Below, one piece after another: positions 18,136 through 26,867 of a stretch of 40,618 bases of DNA. The first letter of the stretch is position 1, and each line of letters begins with the position of its first letter. The notes beneath the pieces were generated by a model. That model made no database searches, was not told where the DNA came from, and was given only the letters and a program-made list of their open reading frames with translations. The stretch comes from Anaerotruncus colihominis (GTDB taxonomy: Bacteria > Bacillota > Clostridia > Oscillospirales > Ruminococcaceae), in NCBI RefSeq assembly GCF_010206195.1, contig NZ_VIQT01000004.1:1-40618 (forward strand), read 5' to 3'. Made by a program: the position numbers and the translations under genes.

Positions 18136-18164
18136 TTGCACGCGCGCATTTATTTAAGTATAAT
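18136..18164 (+). promoter_or_regulatory. Sigma-A promoter for glgP
   Basis: TTGCAC (18136-18141) and TATAAT (18159-18164) are 17 bases apart. This gives a leader of about 200 bases before glgP, containing a GGCGCG/CGCGCC hairpin and, next to the GGGAGG site, an AGGCGG/CGCCT hairpin. Confidence 0.85.
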
Positions 18165-18369
18165 AAAGATAATTGTCTCAAAGCCCCATGAAAAGGGATT
18201 GTCTGCGGCCGTCAGTTTTTGTTCGCTTTTGTTTGCTGCAATCCGTGTTTCACGCAAAAACGTCCAGATTGGATAAAAATGCAGCGGGGCTTTCATTAAA
18301 GCGGCGCGTTTTTAACGGCGCGCCTAACTCAAACAGGCGGCGGATACGCCCGCCTTCGGGAGGTTCACA

Positions 18370-20775
18370 ATGGGAATCGATACAAAAAAACATTATACAA
18401 AGGCGGTCCTGGAAAACCTGATCCTGGATACTTTTAAAAACGACATGCTGATTGATCCGGAGTACGCTTCCGACGAAGCGTATTATGAGGCGCTGTGTCG
18501 TGTGATCCGCGGTATCCTCAGTGAAAAATACAAGTTTTTTGACGCGCACAACAACGCGCGCGCCCGCAAAAAGGTTTACTATCTGAGCATGGAGTTTCTG
18601 ATGGGCCGTTCGCTCAAAAACAGCCTTTACAATCTCGGCGTCCACGACGCCATGACGGCTGCCCTGGACAGCCTCGGCGTTGATATTGAGCACATGTACG
18701 CGCTCGAGCCGGACGCAGGGCTTGGGAACGGCGGCCTTGGCCGCCTGGCGGCGTGCTATCTTGATGCGATGGCCACCAACGAGCTGCCTGCAATGGGTTA
18801 CTCTATCCTGTATGAATACGGCATTTTCAAGCAACGCATCATCGACGGCTGGCAGACAGAAACGCCTGACTACTGGCTGCCGGGCGGCAGCGTCTGGCTC
18901 AAGGTCAAGCCGGACCGCACCGTACCGGTCAAATTCGGCGGCCGCATCGAGGAGGGCTGGTCCGGCGGGCATCACTGGGTCAACCATGTCGAATATCAGA
19001 CCGTTTACGCCGTGCCGCATGATATGTATGTCCCGGGCTTCGGCAGCGAGGGCGTCGCGATGCTGCGCCTGTGGAAAGCCAAAAGCCCCGGCTTTGATAT
19101 GGAGGCCTTTAACCGCGGCGACTATGTCAATTCTGTCGGCGCCGCCTCCGCCGCAGAGGCGATTTCCAAGGTTCTTTATCCCAACGACAACCACGCCGAG
19201 GGCAAGATGCTGCGTCTCAAGCAGCAGTACTTTTTGACCGCGGCCTCAATTTCCGATATTGTGCGCCGCCATCTGGCGCTTTACGGCACGCTTGACAATT
19301 TCGGCGAAAAAAACGCCGTCCAGATCAACGACACGCATCCCACGCTCGCCATTCCCGAGCTGATGCGTGTGCTGCTTGACGACTGCGGTTATGGATGGGA
19401 TCAGGCGTGGAGAATTGTGACGGACGCCTTTGCCTATACCAATCATACCGTCATGGCCGAGGCGCTTGAAAAGTGGAATGAGGACATTTTCCGCAACCTG
19501 CTGCCGCGTATCTATATGATCGTGCAGGAGATCGACCGCCGTTTCTGCGAGCTGCTGCGCGAAACGTATCATTACGACCAGTACGATATTGACCGTATGC
19601 GCGTCATTTACGATTATCAGGTGCGCATGGCCAATCTGGCCGTCATCGCCTCGCATTGTGTCAACGGCGTTTCCAAGCTGCATTCACAGATCATCAAGGA
19701 CAGCGTGTTCCACGATTATTATAAGCTCACACCCGATAAATTCAAGAATGTCACAAACGGTATCGCCTCGCGCCGCTGGCTTTACCAGTCCAATCCCGGA
19801 CTGACAAAGCTGTTGTTCGACACCATCGGCGACAGCTGGCTGCACGATATGTCGCATCTGGGCCGTTTTAAACGGTTCGCCGACGACAAACAGACGCTTG
19901 AACGGCTTGCCGCCGTCAAGAAGGAAAACAAGCAGCGTCTGGCCAAATATGTGCTTGACGCCTCCGGCGTGACGCTCAACACCGATTCCATCTTTGACGT
20001 ACAGGTCAAGCGCCTGCATGAATATAAGCGGCAGCATCTTAATGCGCTTCATATCCTGACGGAATACCTCTGGCTCAAGGACAATCCGAACGCGCCGTTC
20101 GTTCCCAAGACATATATTTTCGGCGCAAAAGCCGCGCCCGGATACTTTTTGGCCAAGCAGATCATCAAGTTCATCTGTACCCTGCGCGACATGATCGAAG
20201 GCGATGAGGCTGTGCGCGACAAACTGCGCATCGTATTTCTGGAAAATTACAGCGTCACCATCTCCGAGCTGCTGATGCCCGCCAGCGAAATCTCCGAACA
20301 GATCTCTCTGGCAGGGACCGAGGCAAGCGGCACCGGCAATATGAAGCTGATGCTCAACGGCGCTGTCACGCTTGGTACGCTTGACGGCGCGAATATTGAA
20401 ATCGGCGAGCATGTCGGCAGCGAAAATATCCTGATCTTCGGCATGACCACCGAAGCGGTTGACGCCCTGCGCGCGGCCGGCTACCATCCGTCAAACTTTA
20501 TCCGCGACGATCGTCTGCGCCGTGCGCTTGACATGCTCCCTGCGGGCATCTGCAACCAGCAATTCCCCAACATTTCCAACTCCCTGCGTTTTAACGACCC
20601 CTACATGGTGCTTGCCGATTTCGTATCGTACTGCGATATCCAGAAGAAAGCCTCCCAGCTTTATACGCAGACCGAAGTATGGCAGCGCATGTCGCTGCAC
20701 AACATCGCGGCCTCCGGTTATTTCTGCGCCGACCGCTCCATCAACGATTACAGCCATTATATCTGGAACCTATAA
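18370..20775 (+). CDS. glgP: Glycogen/maltodextrin phosphorylase
   Basis: An 801-residue GT35 enzyme that releases glucose 1-phosphate from alpha-1,4-glucans using phosphate and pyridoxal phosphate. The N-terminal YYLSMEFLMGRSL, the glycine-rich EPDAGLGNGGLGRLAACYLD segment (given in part) and the cofactor site EASGTGNMKLMLNGA, with the PLP lysine at about residue 659, are intact; the length is standard. ATG at 18370 follows GGGAGG. It is followed by repeat R4 and then a GH13 glucanase, so the two likely work together in breaking down stored or imported glucans. Confidence 0.96.
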   Translation: MGIDTKKHYTKAVLENLILDTFKNDMLIDPEYASDEAYYEALCRVIRGILSEKYKFFDAHNNARARKKVYYLSMEFLMGRSLKNSLYNLGVHDAMTAALDSLGVDIEHMYALEPDAGLGNGGLGRLAACYLDAMATNELPAMGYSILYEYGIFKQRIIDGWQTETPDYWLPGGSVWLKVKPDRTVPVKFGGRIEEGWSGGHHWVNHVEYQTVYAVPHDMYVPGFGSEGVAMLRLWKAKSPGFDMEAFNRGDYVNSVGAASAAEAISKVLYPNDNHAEGKMLRLKQQYFLTAASISDIVRRHLALYGTLDNFGEKNAVQINDTHPTLAIPELMRVLLDDCGYGWDQAWRIVTDAFAYTNHTVMAEALEKWNEDIFRNLLPRIYMIVQEIDRRFCELLRETYHYDQYDIDRMRVIYDYQVRMANLAVIASHCVNGVSKLHSQIIKDSVFHDYYKLTPDKFKNVTNGIASRRWLYQSNPGLTKLLFDTIGDSWLHDMSHLGRFKRFADDKQTLERLAAVKKENKQRLAKYVLDASGVTLNTDSIFDVQVKRLHEYKRQHLNALHILTEYLWLKDNPNAPFVPKTYIFGAKAAPGYFLAKQIIKFICTLRDMIEGDEAVRDKLRIVFLENYSVTISELLMPASEISEQISLAGTEASGTGNMKLMLNGAVTLGTLDGANIEIGEHVGSENILIFGMTTEAVDALRAAGYHPSNFIRDDRLRRALDMLPAGICNQQFPNISNSLRFNDPYMVLADFVSYCDIQKKASQLYTQTEVWQRMSLHNIAASGYFCADRSINDYSHYIWNL

Positions 20776-20777
20776 TA

Positions 20778-21310
20778 GGTCGCTGGAGCGCTAAGGCGCG
20801 CGCGACCCGTGCGCGGTTCGCTCACCGCCGGCCACTGGGGCGCGCGCGACCCGTGCGCGGGCCGCTCACCGCCGGCCGCTTCGCTTGCCCGGCCGGCTAT
20901 TCGGGGCTTTCCGGCGGCTGTAGCCGCCGGGCGCGGACAAGCCGCGGCTGCGCCCCTCAGCGCGCCTCACGGGACAGGGGCGGGCCGCCCCTATCCCATG
21001 GACCCAACCCTGGGGCAGGCGCGGCCTGTAAAAGCGCAGCGCCCGCCCCGCTATTCGCGGCGCAGCCTGTAAAAATACCGGAACCTGCCCCGCTATTCGC
21101 GGCGCAGCCTGTAAAAATACCGGAACCCGCCCCGCTATTCGCGGCGCAGCCTGTAAAAATACCGGAACCCGCCCCGCTATTCGCGGCGCAGCCGACTAAA
21201 GTTTTTTGGCATACCTTTTTTTCAAAAAAGGTATGAAGTTTTTTGGCATACCTTTTTTCAAAAAAGGTATGCAGTTTTTCGCCGAAGCCTTTTTTCAAAA
21301 AGGCTGGAAG
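20778..21310 (+). repeat. Mosaic intergenic repeat R4 with 42 bp tandem array
   Basis: The block opens with two GACCCGTGCGCGG/CTCACCGCCGG motifs, then an 89 bp core (20882-20970) shared with R1 in the opposite orientation at 86 of 89 positions. Four copies of CCCCGCTATTCGCGGCGCAG begin at 21046, 21088, 21130 and 21172, a 42 bp period with TGTAAAAATACCGGAAC spacers. Three poly-T hairpins follow: two GCATACC/GGTATG versions and one AGCC/GGCT version. It ends just before the GH13 ribosome binding site. Confidence 0.9.
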
Positions 21311-21325
21311 AAAGGAGTGACGAGG

Positions 21326-23188
21326 ATGAACGATTTTCTGTATGACAGCCGGGATTCCCGCTGTAAGACGCCGTTTGGCGCAGCCGCAACGGATGAGGTT
21401 GTACATTTCAGGGTTTTTTTGCCGATCTCCTATCAGCTTCGCGACCCGTTTCTGCTGATGTATAAGGCGGACCACTGGGACTGCCCGGAACGAATCCCCA
21501 TGCGGTACGCTTCAAGCGACGGCGTCACATCATCGTATGACTGTATTTTTTACGCACCCGACCCGCAGCTTTATTTTTATGTGTTTGAGGTCACGGGCGT
21601 CAACGGCACACTGCACATCGCGCGCGGGCAGGATGGATTTGGTGCGCTGTTTCCCGACGGCGGTGAAATGTGGCAGCTCACAATTTACGACCGGCATATG
21701 AAAACGCCCGATTTTCTGAAATCAGGCGTCATGTACCAGATTTTTCCCGACCGCTTTTATGCGTCCGGTATGCCGAAAACGGACGTCCCGGGCGACCGCA
21801 GTATGCATACCGACTGGTACGAGCTGCCTGTGTACCGGCCGGATCAGGACGGCAAGTTTAGAAACTCCGATTATTTCGGCGGCGATCTGCGCGGCATCAT
21901 CGAAAAGCTGCCCTATCTGGAAAGTCTCGGCGTAACGGTGCTCTATCTGAACCCGATCTTTGAAGCGCATTCCAATCACCGCTACAACACAGCCGATTAT
22001 GAAAAAATCGACCCGCTGCTTGGCAGTGAGGCGGATCTGCGCGCGCTGTGCTCCGAGGCCAAACGGCGCGGAATGTCTGTCATTCTTGACGGCGTGTTTA
22101 ACCATACCGGCGCTGACAGCGTCTATTTTAACAAATTCCGCCGCTATGGAGACGGCGGCGCGTATAACGATCCCAACAGCCCTTACCGTAGCTGGTACCA
22201 GTTTAACAACTGGCCCAACGAGTACGACAGTTGGTGGGGCTTTACCGAGCTTCCGAATCTCAATGAACAGGAACCGGCCTACAGCTCGTTTATCTGCGGG
22301 GAAAACGGCGTGCTGCGCAAATGGATGCGCGCCGGCGTTTCCGGGTGGCGGCTCGATGTGGCCGACGAGCTGCCCGACGCGTTTCTTGATCAGATCACAG
22401 CCGCTGTCAAGGCGGAAAATCCCCAGGGCGCGGTGATCGGAGAGGTTTGGGAGGACGCGTCGACAAAATGCGCCTACGGCGTGCGCCGCCGTTATTTTCT
22501 TGGCGGGCAGCTCGATTCCGTCATGAATTATCCGTTTAAGGACGCCATCCTTGCCTTTGTACGCGGCGGCGACTGCTACCGGCTGTATATGACGGTCATG
22601 GATATCCTGGAGCATTATCCGAAACCCGTGCTCGACGTGCTGATGAATTCGCTCTCAACACATGATGTGGAACGTGCGATCACTGCTCTGGCCGGACAGC
22701 CCACCGGCGGCAACGGACGCGAGTGGCAGGGGCAGAACAACACGCTTTCCCGCGACCGCTACGAGCTTGGTAAAAAGCTCCTGCGTCTGGCGGCGGTCAT
22801 TCAATACACGCTGCCGGGTATCCCGTGTCTTTATTATGGCGACGAAGCGGGAATGTACGGCTATAAGGACCCGTTTAACCGTTGCTGCTACCCCTGGGGC
22901 CGCGAGGACGCCGATCTGATTGAGACGTTCCGGCAGCTTGGACGCGTGCGCCGCGACTATCCGTCGCTGTCAACAGGTGGATTTTGCCCGGTTTCGTTCA
23001 CCTCAAGCGTTGTCTCTTTTATCCGCGACTGCGGCGAAAGGTCGCTGTATATCGCGGTCAACCGCACGGAGCAGCCCGCGCCGGCCGTTATACCGGCTGA
23101 ATTCCGCAACGCCGTCCCGCTGTTCGGGGCGCTCTCAAAGGACGAACTGCTCGCGCCCTTCAGCGCAGTCATCCTGGCGGCGCGCTGA
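21326..23188 (+). CDS. GH13 family alpha-glucanase (cyclomaltodextrinase/neopullulanase-like)
   Basis: A 620-residue protein without a signal peptide. An N-terminal beta domain (about 1-125, CBM34-like) precedes the catalytic barrel that opens with GVMYQIFPDRF. Active-site motifs: VILDGVFNHTG (region I), GWRLDVADE with the nucleophile aspartate near residue 341, VIGEVWED with the acid/base glutamate near 372, and STHDVERA with the transition-state H-D near 444. This pattern suits an intracellular maltodextrin or cyclodextrin hydrolase. ATG at 21326 follows AAAGGAGTGACGAGG; a longer frame from 21206 runs through repeat hairpins and is rejected. Substrate is inferred from domain layout. Confidence 0.92.
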   Translation: MNDFLYDSRDSRCKTPFGAAATDEVVHFRVFLPISYQLRDPFLLMYKADHWDCPERIPMRYASSDGVTSSYDCIFYAPDPQLYFYVFEVTGVNGTLHIARGQDGFGALFPDGGEMWQLTIYDRHMKTPDFLKSGVMYQIFPDRFYASGMPKTDVPGDRSMHTDWYELPVYRPDQDGKFRNSDYFGGDLRGIIEKLPYLESLGVTVLYLNPIFEAHSNHRYNTADYEKIDPLLGSEADLRALCSEAKRRGMSVILDGVFNHTGADSVYFNKFRRYGDGGAYNDPNSPYRSWYQFNNWPNEYDSWWGFTELPNLNEQEPAYSSFICGENGVLRKWMRAGVSGWRLDVADELPDAFLDQITAAVKAENPQGAVIGEVWEDASTKCAYGVRRRYFLGGQLDSVMNYPFKDAILAFVRGGDCYRLYMTVMDILEHYPKPVLDVLMNSLSTHDVERAITALAGQPTGGNGREWQGQNNTLSRDRYELGKKLLRLAAVIQYTLPGIPCLYYGDEAGMYGYKDPFNRCCYPWGREDADLIETFRQLGRVRRDYPSLSTGGFCPVSFTSSVVSFIRDCGERSLYIAVNRTEQPAPAVIPAEFRNAVPLFGALSKDELLAPFSAVILAAR

Positions 23189-23201
23189 CTGCGGACTAGG
23201 A

Positions 23202-23279
23202 AGCTGTATCAATTGGTACAGCTTCTGGCAGTATAAATCCCCCTCACGGTGCGAACACTGGTACCGTAAGGGGGATTTT
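23202..23279 (+). promoter_or_regulatory. Paired hairpins; the second covers the ABC ATPase ribosome binding site
   Basis: The first hairpin pairs AAGCTGTA with TACAGCTT (about 23202-23226). The second pairs 23235-23250 with 23263-23278 (15 pairs, one mismatch, 12-base loop). Its 3' arm contains AAGGGGGA, the only plausible ribosome binding site for the ATG at 23284. It also resembles a terminator because TTTTT follows the stem. Confidence 0.7.
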
Positions 23280-23283
23280 TATC

Positions 23284-23964
23284 ATGCCGCTTGTTCAGTT
23301 GACCGATTTATGCAAGATATACAGCGCCGGCGAAAGCGAGGTCCGCGCGCTCGGCGGCGTATCGCTTTCCATAGAGGCCGGTGAATTTGTGGCGATCACT
23401 GGTCAGTCCGGCTCGGGCAAATCGACGCTGATGAATATGCTCGGCTGTCTCGATGCGCCGGACGCCGGATCATATCTGCTTGACGGAAAAAATGTAGCCG
23501 ATATTCCCGAAACCATTTTAGCCGGCATCCGCAACCGGCGAATCGGCTTTATTTTCCAAAGTTTCAACCTGATCCCCAGCCTGACTGCGTTGGAAAATGT
23601 CGAATTGCCGCTGATTTACCGCAGGATTCCCAGGCGTGAGCGGCTGCGTCTGGCGCAGGAGGCGCTTGAACGAGTTGGGATCGCCAACCGTATGCGCCAC
23701 TATCCCGCCCAGCTATCGGGAGGTCAACAGCAGCGCGCCGCGATTGCCCGGGCGATCGCGGCCAAGCCGCCGATCATTCTGGCAGACGAACCGACCGGAA
23801 ACCTCGACTCCGCGGCGGGCGCGCAGGTGATGGGGATTCTGCGCGCGCTGCACGGTGAGGGGCACACAATTATTCTGATTACGCACGACGAATCGATCGC
23901 CTCCGCGGCCGGCCGGTTGATCCGCATCATCGACGGGCGCGTTGTCTCAGACAGCCGGCAATAG
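23284..23964 (+). CDS. ABC transporter ATP-binding protein, MacB/LolD type
   Basis: A 226-residue ATPase of the family that powers MacB, LolCDE and FtsX-like mechanotransmission or peptide-export systems. Walker A (GQSGSGKST, about 39-47), Q-loop (FIFQSFNLIPSLTALENVELPL cut here), signature LSGGQQQR, Walker B (ILADEPTGNLD) and the switch histidine (ITHD) are intact. No permease gene lies next to it on either side, so it is an orphan in this window; the partner may be elsewhere. Start ATG 23284, with its ribosome binding site inside a hairpin stem. Confidence 0.93.
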   Translation: MPLVQLTDLCKIYSAGESEVRALGGVSLSIEAGEFVAITGQSGSGKSTLMNMLGCLDAPDAGSYLLDGKNVADIPETILAGIRNRRIGFIFQSFNLIPSLTALENVELPLIYRRIPRRERLRLAQEALERVGIANRMRHYPAQLSGGQQQRAAIARAIAAKPPIILADEPTGNLDSAAGAQVMGILRALHGEGHTIILITHDESIASAAGRLIRIIDGRVVSDSRQ

Positions 23965-24056
23965 TTTGTTCATAGTGATCAAGTCACTGTGCGCTGCGGG
24001 GCCGGCCTGTTACAATGAAGGTATCCTGCCATCCGGCTAATGAAGGAGGATGCTTT

Positions 24057-24269
24057 ATGAACCAGACGAAACGGGCCGTGCGCAAAGCCTTTGTCGAACC
24101 ATCCGACTGTGTCGCCTGCGGCTGCTGTGTCAAGGTCTGCCCCAAATCCGCAATCCAAATCGCACGCGGCGTCATGGCCGTCGTCGATCCGGAAAAATGC
24201 GTCGGCTGCGGCCGCTGCGCGAAGGAATGTCCCGCGACAGTGATCACCATTCGGGAGGCGGCGCTGTGA
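24057..24269 (+). CDS. Ferredoxin, two [4Fe-4S] clusters
   Basis: A 70-residue bacterial-type ferredoxin with two C-x2-C-x2-C-x3-C-P motifs, CVACGCCVKVCPK and CVGCGRCAKECPA, each able to hold one [4Fe-4S] cluster. The short basic N-terminus (MNQTKRAVRKAF) precedes the first motif. ATG at 24057 follows AAGGAGGA. Its stop overlaps the GTG start of the next gene (CTGTGA), which indicates co-translation with the membrane iron-sulfur protein. Confidence 0.93.
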   Translation: MNQTKRAVRKAFVEPSDCVACGCCVKVCPKSAIQIARGVMAVVDPEKCVGCGRCAKECPATVITIREAAL

Positions 24270-24853
24270 AGAAACACTGGTATGATTATCTCTGGATCGC
24301 GTCCCTGACCTATCTTGCACTTGGCTTTTTCAACATCCTGTTCGCATGGCTCGGCCTGTTGTGCTTTTTTATCCCGCTTTTGATCGCAATCGCCGGCGGC
24401 GGGAAGGGGTACTGCAACCGCTACTGCGGACGCGGGCAGCTCCTGGGCCTGCTGGGCGGGAAATTCGGATTGTCGCGCAAAAAGGATATCCCACATTGGA
24501 TGAAAAGCAAATGGTTCCGATATGGGTTTCTAATTTTCTTTTTTATCATGTTTTTCCAGATGCTTTGGGTCACCTATCTGGTATTTGCAGACGTGCAGGG
24601 CCTCCGCCAGGTTGTAACGCTGCTTTGGACATTTAAGCTGCCCTGGAACTGGGCATATCACGGGACGTTGGTTCATGCAGGCGCGGCGCAGTTTGCCTTT
24701 GGCTTTTACAGCGTCATGCTGACCTCTACTGTACTCGGATTTGTCACCATGATCCTGTTCAAGCCGCGCTCCTGGTGCGTTTACTGCCCGATGGGCACGA
24801 TGACGCAACTGATCTGCAAGGCCAGGAGCGCCGCCGGGCGTGGCCGCCCCTGA
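24266..24853 (+). CDS. NapH/CcoG-like membrane [4Fe-4S] protein
   Basis: A 195-residue protein with about four membrane helices (roughly 15-45, 80-105, 120-140, 148-172) and two cysteine motifs: YCNRYCGRG after the first hairpin and WCVYCPMGTM near the C-terminus. These match the 4Fe-4S membrane domain seen in NapH, NosR and CcoG proteins, which pass electrons from quinols or ferredoxins. The first motif has C-G in place of the common C-P. The start is GTG at 24266, overlapping the ferredoxin stop. The pair probably forms a small membrane electron-transfer unit; the acceptor is unknown. Confidence 0.8.
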   Translation: MKKHWYDYLWIASLTYLALGFFNILFAWLGLLCFFIPLLIAIAGGGKGYCNRYCGRGQLLGLLGGKFGLSRKKDIPHWMKSKWFRYGFLIFFFIMFFQMLWVTYLVFADVQGLRQVVTLLWTFKLPWNWAYHGTLVHAGAAQFAFGFYSVMLTSTVLGFVTMILFKPRSWCVYCPMGTMTQLICKARSAAGRGRP

Positions 24854-24933
24854 CAACATGCCGGGCAGGGGTTTTGCGCGGTGCTCCTTGAATTTCCATG
24901 TGATTTGATGGAGTTTCCCCCTTCCAAAAGGCG

Positions 24934-24955
24934 ACAAAATACGCTAAAATAGAAC
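24934..24955 (+). promoter_or_regulatory. Possible promoter for GH25 gene
   Basis: TAAAAT at about 24945-24950 lies 40 bases before the GH25 start. The -35 candidate TTCCAA at 17 bases is weak. Confidence 0.35.
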
Positions 24956-24992
24956 AGAAAAGCGTACAACATGCTGGAAGGAAGGTGCACCC

Positions 24993-26063
24993 ATGCAACA
25001 GAAAAAAAACACACGCATCCTGTCCGCGCTGCTTGCCGCTGCGCTCGTCGCCCTGACGCCCGCCGCCTCGGTCAGCGCAGACGGCCGGCTGCTCAAGCCT
25101 GTGGATGAGGTTGGCTACGAGGAACCTGTCGACCGGACCGGCTCCGGCTCAACCGCTGTTTCAAGTGGAGCGAACATCCCTGTCAAGCTGCTCAAACAGG
25201 TAGCCAAGGATTATGATGTCGACCCCGATTTTCTCGACGAGATCGATGGCAAAAAATCGATCCGGCAATCGGCGCTCAAAAGTTATGCGCGCGAATACGG
25301 CCTGCCCGCGCAGTATGTCCAGCGGTTTTTTGACGACTGCTTCGTATTCAAAACAGGCAACACGCTCGAATACATACCAATCAAATCCGGCATCCCCAAA
25401 AACCACATCGATTGGGACAGCCTGACACGCCGTTCGAACGGCGAGCTGCGTTACGGCAACGCACGCAAGGGTATCGATGTCTCGGAATTCCAAGGCACGA
25501 TCAATTGGGATAAGGTCAAGGCTTCGGGCGTCGATTTCGCGTTTATCCGTGTCGGCTACCGCGGTTATGGCACGGGCAAGCTCAACTATGACAGCCGTTA
25601 TCAGCAGAATATCGAGGGCGCGCTCAACGCGGGCGTCGACGTGGGCGTCTATTTCTACTCGCAGGCGGTCAACCGCTCGGAGGCGCTCGAGGAGGCGCGT
25701 ATGCTGCTCGACGCGATTGATGGGTACAATATCACCTATCCGGTTGTGCTCGATATCGAAGGCGCGCCGTCCGCCAGCGCCCGCACCAACAGGCTGACGC
25801 CGCGCACGACGACCCAGATTGTCGATGCGTTCTGCGGCGCGGTCGAGGACGCAGGCTATACGCCGATGGTTTACAGCTATACCAAATGGTTTATCGAAAA
25901 GATGGATCTGGCCGCCATCAGCGAATACGACCTCTGGCTGGCGCAGTACTACAAGGTCCCGTTCTACCCCTACAAGCTCGATATTCTGCAATATTCGAGC
26001 ACCGGGCGCGTGAATGGAATCAGCGGCAATGTCGATATGAATATTGCGTTTACCAGGTATTAA
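24993..26063 (+). CDS. Secreted GH25 muramidase
   Basis: A 356-residue protein with a Sec signal peptide (about 1-30, KKNTR then a hydrophobic A/L core ending ASVSADG) and a linker rich in G, S and T. A helical segment (about 65-130) precedes the GH25 catalytic barrel at about 155-355. The barrel starts GIDVSEFQGTINWDKVK with the first catalytic aspartate near 160 and has VVLDIEG near 253 with the second acidic pair. GH25 enzymes cut the MurNAc-GlcNAc bond of peptidoglycan. ATG at 24993 follows GGAAGGAAGG. No wall-anchoring repeats are seen, so release or ionic binding is likely. Confidence 0.93.
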   Translation: MQQKKNTRILSALLAAALVALTPAASVSADGRLLKPVDEVGYEEPVDRTGSGSTAVSSGANIPVKLLKQVAKDYDVDPDFLDEIDGKKSIRQSALKSYAREYGLPAQYVQRFFDDCFVFKTGNTLEYIPIKSGIPKNHIDWDSLTRRSNGELRYGNARKGIDVSEFQGTINWDKVKASGVDFAFIRVGYRGYGTGKLNYDSRYQQNIEGALNAGVDVGVYFYSQAVNRSEALEEARMLLDAIDGYNITYPVVLDIEGAPSASARTNRLTPRTTTQIVDAFCGAVEDAGYTPMVYSYTKWFIEKMDLAAISEYDLWLAQYYKVPFYPYKLDILQYSSTGRVNGISGNVDMNIAFTRY

Positions 26064-26067
26064 GCTA

Positions 26068-26103
26068 AAAAGGAACGGGCCCCGCAGGGCCCGTTCCTTT
26101 TTA
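26068..26103. terminator. Terminator between GH25 and nrdG
   Basis: AAAAAGGAACGGGCCC pairs perfectly with GGGCCCGTTCCTTTTT around a short loop, just after the GH25 stop. With A and T runs on both sides it can act for both converging genes. Confidence 0.92.
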
Positions 26104-26122
26104 TGACTGCGCTGGACCACGT

Positions 26123-26623
26123 TTATGTCCGCGCCGCATGGGAGCGGCCGCGCAGATCAATCACACGCTGGTTTTTGCTGCCGCGAAACCGCAGGGACAG
26201 ATCGCGCTGTGCCTCAATGTATGGTCCGTCGATCAAAAGGTCCGCCAGATCCAAAAGGCGCAGAACCGACGGATCGCTTTCTCCTTTTTGTATCAACTGC
26301 CCATATGTATACCCGGAGTAAATAGCAATGCTTTTTCCAAGCGCACGGATGCGCTCGCCGAGCGCGCAGAGCGCCTCGGCCTGACAAAACGGCTCGCCGC
26401 CGGAAAACGTCACGCCGCTCATCAGCGGGTCTCCGGCGATCTGCCGGACGATCTCGTCCAGGTCGGCGTCATAGCCGCCGCCGAAATCATGCGTCTGCGG
26501 GTTATGGCATCCGGGGCAGTGGTGCGGGCAGCCCTGTACAAAAACGACATAGCGCATCCCAGGCCCGTCCACAATGGAATCGGAGACGCATCCGGATACG
26601 CGCAGGCGCGGCGGCTCGCTCAC
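26123..26623 (-). CDS. nrdG: Anaerobic ribonucleotide reductase activase (radical SAM)
   Basis: A 166-residue radical SAM protein that generates the glycyl radical of class III ribonucleotide reductase. The CX3CX2C cluster motif reads CPHHCPGC, followed by HNPQTHDFGGG; the SAM-contacting TFSGGEPFCQ segment lies at about 75. The start is GTG at 26623, overlapping the stop of the 57-codon gene (GTGA), so activase and the radical-bearing peptide are translated together. This tight link supports the peptide being the activase substrate. Confidence 0.94.
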   Translation of the reverse strand: MSEPPRLRVSGCVSDSIVDGPGMRYVVFVQGCPHHCPGCHNPQTHDFGGGYDADLDEIVRQIAGDPLMSGVTFSGGEPFCQAEALCALGERIRALGKSIAIYSGYTYGQLIQKGESDPSVLRLLDLADLLIDGPYIEAQRDLSLRFRGSKNQRVIDLRGRSHAART

Positions 26624-26793
26624 AGCTTAACTTCGCGGCTGACTGTGTGCTTGACGCGCTCGCCCACCTCGGCGCGCTTTGCGTCGTTAAAGCGGTCAAG
26701 CGTTCCGACGAGATATCCCGTAATGCGGCGGATGCGCTCAAAGCCGACGCCCTGTCCGACCATCTGTTCGTTTTCGATATGAACCTGTACCAT
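26620..26793 (-). CDS. Separate glycyl radical peptide of class III ribonucleotide reductase
   Basis: A 57-residue protein matching the last 35-40 residues of conventional NrdD proteins. The core FERIRRITGYLVG holds the R-x-x-G-Y-L glycyl radical motif (glycine near residue 28), and the tail DRFNDAKRAEVGERVKH matches the family end (F-N-x-x-K-x-x-E ... R-V-K-H). The preceding 15-20 residues (VQVHIENEQMVGQG) are not from the usual NrdD. ATG at 26793 follows GGAGG eight bases upstream, so it is a genuine independent start; the longer TTG reading would swallow the ribosome binding site. The NrdD encoded upstream lacks this segment. A role as a detachable radical subunit is inference. Confidence 0.85.
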   Translation of the reverse strand: MVQVHIENEQMVGQGVGFERIRRITGYLVGTLDRFNDAKRAEVGERVKHTVSREVKL

Positions 26794-26867
26794 CCTGTAA
26801 GCCTCCAAAAATGAATTTTATAGATATGAAAGATTCAGCTTGTTTTCGCCTTCTATCGCCGAAAACG

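Noticed and set aside
21046..21193. Repeat protein or CRISPR in the 42 bp array
   Set aside because: The repeats run through non-coding mosaic repeat R4, are identical including the spacers, and the open frames have no starts with ribosome binding sites.
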